Shown piece by piece: positions 17,141-24,567 of a stretch of DNA of 64,000 nt. The stretch covers positions 62,001-126,000 of the forward strand of contig NZ_BOPG01000024.1 in NCBI RefSeq assembly GCF_016863635.1. The letters are read 5' to 3'. Origin of the DNA: Virgisporangium aurantiacum (GTDB taxonomy: Bacteria > Actinomycetota > Actinomycetes > Mycobacteriales > Micromonosporaceae). The stretch's first letter is position 1. Every line of letters begins with the position of its first letter. Under the pieces are notes generated by a model, which did no database searches, was not told where the DNA came from, and was given only the letters and a program-made list of their open reading frames with translations. The position numbers and the translations under genes are program-made.

Positions 17141-18867
17141 ACCGGCGTCGGGTCATGACGCTCGGCGCGGCCGGCGTCGTGGTCGCGGTGGTTCCGGCGG
17201 TCACCGTCGGACCCACGTCGGCCGCCACGACGGTGACGCCCGCAGCCGCCGCCCACCTCACCCTGGTGCTCGACGGCCGCACCTACGTCATCCCCGCCGA
17301 CGCCCAACTCCTGGTCGCCTCCGGCGCGTTGGACCTGAGCCTGTTCGAGGCCGGCGCGACCTCCGCGTGGCGGGACCTCACCGAACCGGATCCCGCCGTG
17401 GGCGGCGTCGGCCTGGGCAGTCGACGGATGCGGTCGGGCGCTCACGTGCGTCCCCGAGAATCGCCGCCTTCGGCGACGGCCGTCGGTATCACGGTGCGGT
17501 ACCTCGACCGCGCGGGCCGGCCGACGGCCACCGCGTACTCGATGCTGCGCAACGTCGACGATCCGTCGGTGTTCGCGTTCGTCGTGCCGGAGCCCGACGG
17601 CACCGGCCGCGCGACGCTGCCGGCGGGCCGGTACCTGATGGAGTCCACAGTGGACACCCCGCGGCCGGGCCGGGCGGACCCGGCGGTCTCGGTGACGGTG
17701 AACCCGTTGCTGTCCGTCGACCGGGCCACCGACCTGGTCGTCGACGCGCGGGCGGCGCGGCCGGTGTCGGTCACCGTGCCGGATCGCGCGGCGGCGGGCG
17801 TGGGCGCGCTGGCGGCGTTCCGGCGGACGGTGACCGGCGGGCAGGTGCGGTCGGTGTACGGCAGCCCCGACGTCACCGCGCTCTTCACCCTCCATGATGG
17901 ACCGACGACGCCGCCGGCCGACTTCGAATCGGCCGTGGGCGTGCTGTTCGCACGGCTTCCGGTTGTCTACGCGACCGGGTGGCGCCGCGACGGCGCGTTC
18001 TTCACCGGGTTCCGGCAGCGGGTGGCGGAGTCGGACCTGAGCACCGTGCGGGCCCGTTTCGACACGGTGGCGCCGGGCCGCGCGGCGGTACGGTCGTACG
18101 GCATCGCGCTGTCGTCGGGTGCCGCGGCCCAGTCTCTCGGTATCGATTCCCTGCCGGCCGACCGCATCGAGCGGTACGCGGGCAACGCCCGCTGGGCCAC
18201 GGTGCTGACCGAGTACGCGGCCGGCACCGAGTTCGCCGACGCCGTGACCCAGGAACAGACCCCGACCGCGTACGCGCCCGGCCGCACCTACGCCGAACGC
18301 TGGAACGCCACCCCGTACTGGCCCGCACCCCGGGTGACCCGCGACGGCTCCAGGCTGTTCGCCCGGTTCGCGATGTTCTCCGACGCCTCCGGTATCCGTG
18401 AGGGCACCGGTTCGACCTCCCACGCCCAGGTGGACCTCTACCGCGACGGAGTCCTGGTCGGCACGGCATCCCAGCTCGACGGCGCCGCGTTCCCGTTTGT
18501 CGCCGGCCGACACACCCTGACCGCGACGGCCGAACGATCCTGGACCCCGATCGCCGCCCGGACCACCGCCACGTGGACGTTCACCACCGCTGCCCCGGGA
18601 ACCCTTTCCCTGCCGTCGATCCGGTTCACGACGGCCGGCCCACGCACATTGCAGGTCCACGCGATGGGCGGCGTTCCGTTACGCTCGCTGACCGTGGACG
18701 CCTCCTACGACGGCGGCCGCACCTGGCATCCGGCGACCCTGACCGCCGGCTCCGCAATCCTGCCCCGGGACCCGGGAGGATCGCCGGTGTCGCTGCGGAC
18801 CCGCGCCACCGACCGCACCGGAGCGACCGTCGATCAGACGACCATCAACGCGTACGTCGCAAACTGA
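17137..18867 (+). CDS. Secreted beta-rich protein of unknown function in the ECF operon
   Basis: 576 residues if translation begins at the TTG at 17137, which overlaps the upstream stop (TTGA); an ATG at 17155 is the alternative. The TTG start gives NRRRVMTLGAAGVVVAVVPA, a twin-arginine-like signal peptide that the later start would remove. After export the protein appears all-beta. A segment near 115-200 resembles the small beta domains (THRxP-G-Y-type repeats) found behind actinobacterial subtilases, but no protease triad is present. The C-terminal 100 residues look Ig-like (LTVDASYDGGRTWHPATL). I do not recognise an enzyme. It is probably a target or effector of the adjacent sigma factor. 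Confidence 0.6.
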   Translation: MNRRRVMTLGAAGVVVAVVPAVTVGPTSAATTVTPAAAAHLTLVLDGRTYVIPADAQLLVASGALDLSLFEAGATSAWRDLTEPDPAVGGVGLGSRRMRSGAHVRPRESPPSATAVGITVRYLDRAGRPTATAYSMLRNVDDPSVFAFVVPEPDGTGRATLPAGRYLMESTVDTPRPGRADPAVSVTVNPLLSVDRATDLVVDARAARPVSVTVPDRAAAGVGALAAFRRTVTGGQVRSVYGSPDVTALFTLHDGPTTPPADFESAVGVLFARLPVVYATGWRRDGAFFTGFRQRVAESDLSTVRARFDTVAPGRAAVRSYGIALSSGAAAQSLGIDSLPADRIERYAGNARWATVLTEYAAGTEFADAVTQEQTPTAYAPGRTYAERWNATPYWPAPRVTRDGSRLFARFAMFSDASGIREGTGSTSHAQVDLYRDGVLVGTASQLDGAAFPFVAGRHTLTATAERSWTPIAARTTATWTFTTAAPGTLSLPSIRFTTAGPRTLQVHAMGGVPLRSLTVDASYDGGRTWHPATLTAGSAILPRDPGGSPVSLRTRATDRTGATVDQTTINAYVAN

Positions 18868-18940
18868 GACGTAAATGGGCCGCCCGAATCGCGGTGGCGC
18901 CCCGATAATCATGCGGGTCGCTGGGACGGGTGGAGGAACG

Positions 18941-19726
18941 ATGGTGTCAGACGGGGACAAATCGGCGGTTGCGGGGTCCACAGTGGAGGAGTCCACTGTG
19001 GACGGTGACCGGCCGGGACAGGTGGCGTCCGGGGCCACGACGCCGGAGGCCGTGACGCCGGCGACGGCCGAGGAACCGGCGGGGGAGGCCGCGACGGCCG
19101 AGGAACCGGCGGGGGAGGCCGCGACCGCCGAGGCATCGCGAGCGGAAGTGGCCGAGGCTGAAGTGGCCGAGGCTGAAGCGGCCGAGGCGGGACCGGCCGA
19201 GGCGGAAGGGGCCGAGGCCGAGGCGGAAGCGGCCACGGCTGAAGTGGCCACGGCCGAAGCGGTGTCGCCGATTGCTGGTGATCGTGGGGCGGTGGCAGGT
19301 GCGCGGTCGCGGCGTCCGCTCGTTGGGCTCGGGGTGGTGGCCGTGGTGTTGGCGATCGCCGTGGCGGTGGTGGGCGTCCTGTTCGTGCGGGAGAGGTCGG
19401 CGCACGACGATGCCCGGCAGGCGTTGCGGGCGGAGGCGGCCCGCACGGCTCAACTGGAGCGGGACCTGGCCGCGGTGCGGGCGGAGCGGGCCGAGTTCGA
19501 GAAGAAGTTGGCGGCCACCGAGGCTCAGCTTCTGAGCGCCGACGCGAAGGCGGCGATCGCCAACTGCGTGAAGCTCTATGCCACGCTCGAGCGGGCCATA
19601 GCGGACGCCGATCGGGGCGGCTTCGGGTCCGGCACGGTGGAGTTCGCTCCCATCGTGGTTCTCGAGAACGGGTCGCCGACGAAGGTGTGCGACGCCGCCG
19701 AGAAGTACCTCGCGAAGATCGGCTGA
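18941..19726 (+). CDS. Ala/Glu-rich repeat membrane protein with coiled coil, function unknown
   Basis: 261 residues. The ATG at 18941 has GGAGG 7 bases upstream. Residues 1-115 are low complexity, built from AEEPAGEAAT and AEVAEAE units; two units come from an exact 30-base tandem duplication at 19061-19120. A transmembrane helix (PLVGLGVVAVVLAIAVAVVGVLFV, about 127-150) is followed by a coiled coil (about 152-200, RAERAEFEKKLAATEAQLL) and a small Cys-containing domain with two Cys, perhaps disulphide-bonded outside the cell. I infer an envelope protein with an acidic cytosolic tail. The first codons also carry two copies of the TCCA-N3-TGGA palindrome. Confidence 0.65.
   Translation: MVSDGDKSAVAGSTVEESTVDGDRPGQVASGATTPEAVTPATAEEPAGEAATAEEPAGEAATAEASRAEVAEAEVAEAEAAEAGPAEAEGAEAEAEAATAEVATAEAVSPIAGDRGAVAGARSRRPLVGLGVVAVVLAIAVAVVGVLFVRERSAHDDARQALRAEAARTAQLERDLAAVRAERAEFEKKLAATEAQLLSADAKAAIANCVKLYATLERAIADADRGGFGSGTVEFAPIVVLENGSPTKVCDAAEKYLAKIG
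18976..19003. repeat. Perfect 12-base inverted repeat made of two TCCACWGTGGA palindromes
   Basis: Arms at 18976-18987 (GTCCACAGTGGA) and 18992-19003 (TCCACTGTGGAC) are separated by GGAG. Each arm is itself a near-perfect palindrome. The same 11-base unit recurs elsewhere in the window. It lies in coding sequence for GSTVEESTVD. Confidence 0.85.
19061..19120 (+). repeat. Exact 30-base tandem duplication
   Basis: Positions 19061-19090 and 19091-19120 are identical, duplicating ten codons of the acidic Ala/Glu-rich region. No synonymous difference has accumulated, which suggests a recent slippage or unequal exchange event. Confidence 0.9.
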
Positions 19727-19755
19727 GGTGGGGGGCTTCCGGGGCGCGGCGATCT

Positions 19756-19793
19756 GGGCTACACATTCATAGGTATCGCTGAATGTGTGGCCC
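19756..19793. promoter_or_regulatory. Long palindrome upstream of the GH35 gene (operator or terminator)
   Basis: GGGCTACACATTCA at 19756-19769 pairs with TGAATGTGTGGCCC at 19780-19793 around a 10-base loop, with one G-U-compatible mismatch. It sits 30 bases after the stop of the membrane-protein gene and 21 bases before the beta-galactosidase GTG. It could end the first transcript or bind a repressor of the second. No T-run follows, which favours an operator slightly. Confidence 0.55.
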
Positions 19794-19813
19794 GTCCCGC
19801 CCGGAGGTGTGCC

Positions 19814-22714
19814 GTGCGAATCGCCCGGTTGTCGGCCGTCGTGCTGCTGGTGATCGCGCTCATGGGTCCGGTTCCGGTGGGCGCGGCGCCGGCGGCGGAG
19901 CGGCACACCGTCGCCTATGACCGGTACTCGGTGACGGTCGACGGGCGGCGGGTGCTCGTGCAGGGCGCGGAGTTCCACTACTTCCGGCTGCCGAGCCCGG
20001 ACCTGTGGCGCGACGTGTTGGAGAAGATCCGCGCGGGCGGCTTCAACACGGTCTCGCTGTACTTCGACTGGGCGTACCACTCGCCGCGGCCGGGCGTCTA
20101 CGACTTCACCGGCGTCCGCGACATCGACCGGCTGCTCGGCATGATCGACGACCTCGGACTGTACGCCGTCGTACGGCCCGGACCCTACATCAACGCCGAG
20201 ACCACCGGCGGCGGGTTCCCGGCGTGGCTCAAGCTCGTGCCCGGCCTCGCCCGCACCAGCGCGCCCGGCTACACGGCGGCCTACACCGAGTGGCTGAGCC
20301 GGGTGAACCCGATCATCGCTCGCCACCAGGTGACGCGGGGCGGCCCGGTGCTGCTGTACAACGTCGAGAACGAGTACCAGGTGAACACCGACGCCGCCTA
20401 CATGCAGGCGTTGCAGGACAAGGCCCGCGCCGACGGCATCGACGTGCCGATCGTCACCAACGTCTGCTGCGACGCCGGAAGCTGGGCCTCCACGTGGGGG
20501 AGCGGGCCGGGCGCGGTGCAGATCCCCGGCGTCGACGACTACCCGCAGTCCTTCGACTGCGCCAACGCGGAGACGGCGTGGGGACCGTGGGGCGAGGGCG
20601 TCACCGAACGGGTGCGTACGGACGGGCCGGGGTACGCCGCCGAGTACCAGGCCGGCGCGATCGACCTCAACGACACCGGCTACGAGAGGTGCCGGGAGCT
20701 GACCGGCCCGGAGTACATGCGGTTCTTCTACAAGAACAACGCGATCGCCAGCGGGTCGACGATGTTTTCGTACTACATGACGTTCGGCGGCACCAACTGG
20801 GGCTGGCTGTCGCAGCCGAACGACGTCTACACGTCGTACGACTACGGCGCCGCGATCACCGAGGGACGCCAGCTCACCACCAAGTATGACGAGTTCAAGC
20901 GGCAGGGCTACTTCCTCGCCGCCGCGCGACCGTTGACCAAGACCGATCCGGCGCCGGGGCCGGTGTCGGGCAACCCGGCGGTGCAGGCGGCCGCGCGGGC
21001 GAACCCCGACACCGGTACGCAGTTCGTGCTCGTCCGGCACACCGACCGGGCCGCCTCCACCGACGACGCGTCCACATTGGACTGGAACACGCCCGACGGC
21101 CGGTACCGCGTCCCCGTCACGGTGACCGGGCGGGGCGCGCAGATCCTCGTGGCCGGCCTCGACCTCGGCGGACAGCGGCTGGTCTACAGCACGTCGGAGC
21201 TCATGACGCATGCGACGATCGACGGCCGCGACATCGCCGTCCTCTACGGCAGCGGAGGCGACGGCAGCGGAGGCGCCGGCAGCCGGGGCGACGGCGACCG
21301 GGGAACCGCCGGCGAAACCGTGCTGCGGTACCGCGAGCGGCCGCGGGTGCGGGTGGTCGAGGGGACGGTCGCGTCGTCGTTCGACCCGGCGACCGGAGAC
21401 CTGCGGCTGGCCTACCGCCACGACGGCCTGGCCCGGGTGGAGATCACCGGCGGCGGCCGTCGCCCCGCGTTGCTGCTCCTGGGGACGCACGAGACGGTCG
21501 CGTCGTTCTGGCGCATGGACACCGGCCGCGGTCCCGTGCTCGTTCGAGGTGCTCACCTCGTCAGAAATGCTTCTGTCCACGCGGAGACGCTGCGCCTGCG
21601 CGCGGACGCCGCGGCCGGCGGGCCCATCGAGATCTTCGCCCCCGCGAAGAGGGTGACCGTCAACGGCACCGCGACACCCGTGCGCCGCACCGCGAGCGGC
21701 TCGCTGCTCGGCACCCTCAGGGGACCGGATCCCGTGCGGTTGCCGGAACTCACCGGTTGGCGCGGGCACGACGAGGCGCCCGAGGCGCGGCCGGACTTCG
21801 ACGACTCCCGATGGACCGTTGCCGACCGCACGACCTCGCTCAGCCCCTACCCGCCGGTGACGCAACCCGTCCTGTACGCCGACGAATACGGTTACCACTA
21901 CGGCAATGTGTGGTACCGCGGCCGGTTCACGGCGACCGGCGCGGAGACGGCGGTGAAGCTCAACGCGATCACCGGACGCCGCGGCAGCTATCTGGTGTGG
22001 CTCAACGGCCGCTACCTCGGCACCGCGAAGGGTGGCGTGGAGGCGGACGCCGAGCCGAACAATCCCGACCCCGGGCCGGGAACGTTCGCCGTGCCACCGG
22101 GTCTGCTCACGCCTGGGCAACCGGCGGTGCTGTCGGTGCTCGTCGAGAACATGGGTCACAACGACGACTGGACCGTCGACGACAACCGGATGCGCCAGCC
22201 GCGCGGTCTCGTCGGGGCCGCGATCGTGACCGCCGGCGCGTCGGTTCCGGTGTCGTGGCGGATCCAGGGCGCCGGGCCGGCCGACCCCGTGCGCGGGCCG
22301 CTGAACAACGGCGGCCTGTACGGCGAACGGAACGGGTGGTCGCTGCCCGGGTCCGTGGACCGGCGCTGGCCCGCGATCGGCGCGCTGGCGGGAACCGCGG
22401 TGCCGCCCGGCGTCAGTTGGTACCGCACCTCGTTCCGGCTCGACCTGCCGAGGGGACACGACGTCTCGGTCGCGCTGAACTTCGACGGGCCGCTGCCCAC
22501 CGGTCACCGGGTCATGATTTTTCTGAATGGCTGGAACCTCGGGCTGTACGGTGGCGGCATGGGTCCGCAGACCCGGTTCGTGCTGCCGGCGGGCCTGCTC
22601 CGCGACGGCGCGGTGAACACGCTCGCGCTGGCGGTGACCGCGCGCGAGCCGTCCGTGCTGGGGCCGGTGAACCTGGTGACCCTCGGGGTCCAGCGGGGCG
22701 GCACCGCTGGATAG
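19814..22714 (+). CDS. Secreted GH35 beta-galactosidase
   Basis: 966 residues from the GTG at 19814 (GGAGG just upstream), which opens directly into a signal peptide (VRIARLSAVVLLVIALMGPV). The GH35 barrel contains EFHYFRLP, NTVSLYFDWAYHSP, the acid/base Glu in VENEYQ (residue 187) and the nucleophile Glu in AAEYQAG (residue 277). FGGTNWGW follows, a GH35 hallmark. Several all-beta domains complete the protein, including jelly-roll domains at about 650-780 (NVWYRGRFTATG) and 830-966 (SWYRTSFRLDLP). It would remove terminal beta-galactose from oligo- or polysaccharides outside the cell. Together with the GH27 enzyme at 13778 it suggests use of galactose-rich plant polymers. Confidence 0.93.
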   Translation: MRIARLSAVVLLVIALMGPVPVGAAPAAERHTVAYDRYSVTVDGRRVLVQGAEFHYFRLPSPDLWRDVLEKIRAGGFNTVSLYFDWAYHSPRPGVYDFTGVRDIDRLLGMIDDLGLYAVVRPGPYINAETTGGGFPAWLKLVPGLARTSAPGYTAAYTEWLSRVNPIIARHQVTRGGPVLLYNVENEYQVNTDAAYMQALQDKARADGIDVPIVTNVCCDAGSWASTWGSGPGAVQIPGVDDYPQSFDCANAETAWGPWGEGVTERVRTDGPGYAAEYQAGAIDLNDTGYERCRELTGPEYMRFFYKNNAIASGSTMFSYYMTFGGTNWGWLSQPNDVYTSYDYGAAITEGRQLTTKYDEFKRQGYFLAAARPLTKTDPAPGPVSGNPAVQAAARANPDTGTQFVLVRHTDRAASTDDASTLDWNTPDGRYRVPVTVTGRGAQILVAGLDLGGQRLVYSTSELMTHATIDGRDIAVLYGSGGDGSGGAGSRGDGDRGTAGETVLRYRERPRVRVVEGTVASSFDPATGDLRLAYRHDGLARVEITGGGRRPALLLLGTHETVASFWRMDTGRGPVLVRGAHLVRNASVHAETLRLRADAAAGGPIEIFAPAKRVTVNGTATPVRRTASGSLLGTLRGPDPVRLPELTGWRGHDEAPEARPDFDDSRWTVADRTTSLSPYPPVTQPVLYADEYGYHYGNVWYRGRFTATGAETAVKLNAITGRRGSYLVWLNGRYLGTAKGGVEADAEPNNPDPGPGTFAVPPGLLTPGQPAVLSVLVENMGHNDDWTVDDNRMRQPRGLVGAAIVTAGASVPVSWRIQGAGPADPVRGPLNNGGLYGERNGWSLPGSVDRRWPAIGALAGTAVPPGVSWYRTSFRLDLPRGHDVSVALNFDGPLPTGHRVMIFLNGWNLGLYGGGMGPQTRFVLPAGLLRDGAVNTLALAVTAREPSVLGPVNLVTLGVQRGGTAG

Positions 22715-22725
22715 AGTCCCGGGTC

Positions 22726-23181
22726 ATGTCGGGTCTGTTGAAGAGGTTGTTGGGTCGGGCCGAACCGCCGGGTGCGGCGCAGCCCGCGCGGCGGCGACAG
22801 GTCAGGGCGCTGCGACGCGCGCCGTTGTCGTACGCCCCGAACCCGAACGGCCGGGCCGATCCGGGCGAGATCGTCTGGACGTGGGTGTCCTATGAGGACG
22901 ATCCGCGCCAGGGCAAGGACCGCCCGGTCCTCGTGGTCGGCCGCGACGGCCGCACCGTGTTCGGGCTGATGTTGTCGAGCCAGTCCGATCGCGACGGGCA
23001 ACGGGACTGGCTGGCTCTCGGCGCGGGCCCGTGGGACCGCGACAACCGGCCGAGCTGGCTCCGCCTCGACCGCGTCCTCCGGATGCCCGACGACGGCATC
23101 CGCCGCGAGGGCGCCGTGCTCGACCGGACCCGCTTCGACGCGGTGTGTACGGCGTTGCGGGCGGACTACGGCTGGACCTGA
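22726..23181 (+). CDS. PemK/MazF-like protein without visible antitoxin
   Basis: 151 residues. A basic N-terminus (about 1-30) precedes a PemK/MazF-type SH3-like barrel: GEIVWTWVSYEDD then KDRPVLVVGRDGRTVFGLMLSSQ, with a C-terminal helix. MazF toxins are ribonucleases that normally pair with an upstream antitoxin, but the upstream neighbour is the GH35 gene (11-base gap) and the downstream one is a PadR gene. Many actinomycete genomes carry such solitary versions, and toxicity is not established for them. The function is inferred from fold resemblance only. Confidence 0.7.
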   Translation: MSGLLKRLLGRAEPPGAAQPARRRQVRALRRAPLSYAPNPNGRADPGEIVWTWVSYEDDPRQGKDRPVLVVGRDGRTVFGLMLSSQSDRDGQRDWLALGAGPWDRDNRPSWLRLDRVLRMPDDGIRREGAVLDRTRFDAVCTALRADYGWT

Positions 23182-23202
23182 GTACATGGTCCTTGCGCTG
23201 GT

Positions 23203-23224
23203 TAACTCTTAATATGTAGAGTTA
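23203..23224. promoter_or_regulatory. Likely PadR operator overlapping the promoter
   Basis: Perfect inverted repeat TAACTCT / AGAGTTA with the 8-base AT-rich spacer TAATATGT, ending 4 bases before the GTG of the PadR gene. The spacer also offers a plausible -10 (TAATAT). The spacing matches PadR-type sites, suggesting autorepression. Confidence 0.65.
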
Positions 23225-23228
23225 GCGC

Positions 23229-23540
23229 GTGACCCGCTCCCGGCGACCGTCCGCACAGACCACCGCGGTGGTGCTCGCCCTGGCCGCCGAGCCCACGGTC
23301 TGGCGGTACGGCTACGAGCTGTGCCGGGAACTCGGCCTCAAACCCGGTTCCCTGTACCCGATCCTGATGCGTCTCGCCGACCGGGGACTGCTGGAGGCAT
23401 CCTGGGACACCGAGGTCCCGTCCGGCCGGCCGCCGCGTCACCTGTACCGGCTCACCGGTTCGGGGCGGGCGCTCGCCACCGAACTCTCCCGGGACCCGCG
23501 CCCGGTCACCGGCCTACGGGAGGGGTGGCAGGGCGCATGA
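23229..23540 (+). CDS. PadR family winged-helix regulator, compact form
   Basis: 103 residues, GTG start. The DNA-binding segment is plain: YGYELCRELGLKPGSLYPILMRLADRGLLEASW, then the wing RPPRHLYRLTGSGRALATEL. The long C-terminal dimerisation region of larger PadR proteins is absent, as in the small subfamily 2 members. An inverted repeat sits immediately upstream, and the downstream membrane-protein gene overlaps by ATGA. PadR/membrane-protein pairs of this kind usually have the regulator controlling its partner. The inducer is unknown. Confidence 0.88.
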   Translation: MTRSRRPSAQTTAVVLALAAEPTVWRYGYELCRELGLKPGSLYPILMRLADRGLLEASWDTEVPSGRPPRHLYRLTGSGRALATELSRDPRPVTGLREGWQGA

Positions 23541-24538
23541 CCGACGTACCCGAGCGCATCCTGGCCGTCGCGGTCGCGGCGTTGCCCGAACGCCGGCGCG
23601 ATTGGGGTCTGGCGATGCTCGCCGAGCTCCACGAGGTTACCCGGCGAGGGGACCGCTGGGCGTTCGCCCTCAGCGGCGTCCGCGCCACGCTGCTCATCCC
23701 GCCCGCCGGCGGCTGGTCGGTGCTCGCGCTCGTCGCGGGTGCGGTGGTGGCGGCGGTCGCGGCCGTCGGGCGCGTGGTCCGCGCGGAACTTCCGGCGCTG
23801 ACGGTGTTCGCGATGACGTTCACCGCGGTGCTCGGCGCGCTCGTGGTCCTCGGCGTGGCCCGTTCGGCGAAGCCCCGCCTGCCCGCGCCCGTGCCCACCC
23901 TCGTGGTGGGCGGCGCCGTCGCCGCGTCGATCGTCGGCGTCGTCGTCTTCCTGCACCGCGAACCCGCCGCCGCGCGGTACCTGCCGGCACCGGCCGCCGC
24001 GTACCTCGCCGCCGTGCTGGCCGGTTGCCTGTGGATCGCCGTCACGTCCCCGCGCCCGCTCGGCACCACCCGGCTCGCGCCGTACCTCGGTGCCGCCGCC
24101 GCGCTGGTGCTCGCCGCGTGGTCGCTGGCGTTGTACCGGCTCGAACCGGTCGAGCCGCCGGTCGTGGTGGCCGAGGTGCTCGGGATCGGGCTGATGCTCA
24201 CGCCGTTCGCGGTGTTCGCCGTCCCGGCGTTCGTCGCAAGCCGGGCAGCCGGCCGACCAGCAAGCCGAGCAGCCGGCCGGGCCGCGGGCGGGTCGCGCCG
24301 CGCGGGCGTCCAGGCCCTGGTGTGGACGCTCACCGCGGCGATGCCGCTCACGTTCGCCCTCTGGCTCCCGGAAGCGTTGCGCCGCCACGCGATCGACGGC
24401 CACACCCTCGACGGCGAGGTCGTCGCGCCCGTCGGCGTCAACCTGTCCGACGCGATCGTGTTCTGCCTCGGCCTGCTCCCGGTGTTCGGCACGGTGCTGG
24501 GCACGGCCGGCGCCGCCGTGGGCGCCCGCCGCCGCTGA
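23537..24538 (+). CDS. Multi-pass membrane protein paired with PadR, function unknown
   Basis: 333 residues. A soluble N-terminal helix region (PERILAVAVAALPERRRDWGLAMLAELHEV, about 5-35) precedes roughly eight hydrophobic segments spread from about 58 to 325. An Ala/Gly/Arg-rich cytosolic loop near 235-255 contains short repeats (AAGRPASRAAGRAAG). The N-terminal motif ERRRDWGxAMxAEL is common in actinobacterial integral membrane proteins cotranscribed with PadR genes. No transporter family signature is recognisable. The start overlaps the PadR stop. Confidence 0.7.
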   Translation: MTDVPERILAVAVAALPERRRDWGLAMLAELHEVTRRGDRWAFALSGVRATLLIPPAGGWSVLALVAGAVVAAVAAVGRVVRAELPALTVFAMTFTAVLGALVVLGVARSAKPRLPAPVPTLVVGGAVAASIVGVVVFLHREPAAARYLPAPAAAYLAAVLAGCLWIAVTSPRPLGTTRLAPYLGAAAALVLAAWSLALYRLEPVEPPVVVAEVLGIGLMLTPFAVFAVPAFVASRAAGRPASRAAGRAAGGSRRAGVQALVWTLTAAMPLTFALWLPEALRRHAIDGHTLDGEVVAPVGVNLSDAIVFCLGLLPVFGTVLGTAGAAVGARRR

Positions 24539-24567
24539 GGCCCGGCCGGCACACCCGGCGGCTGGCG

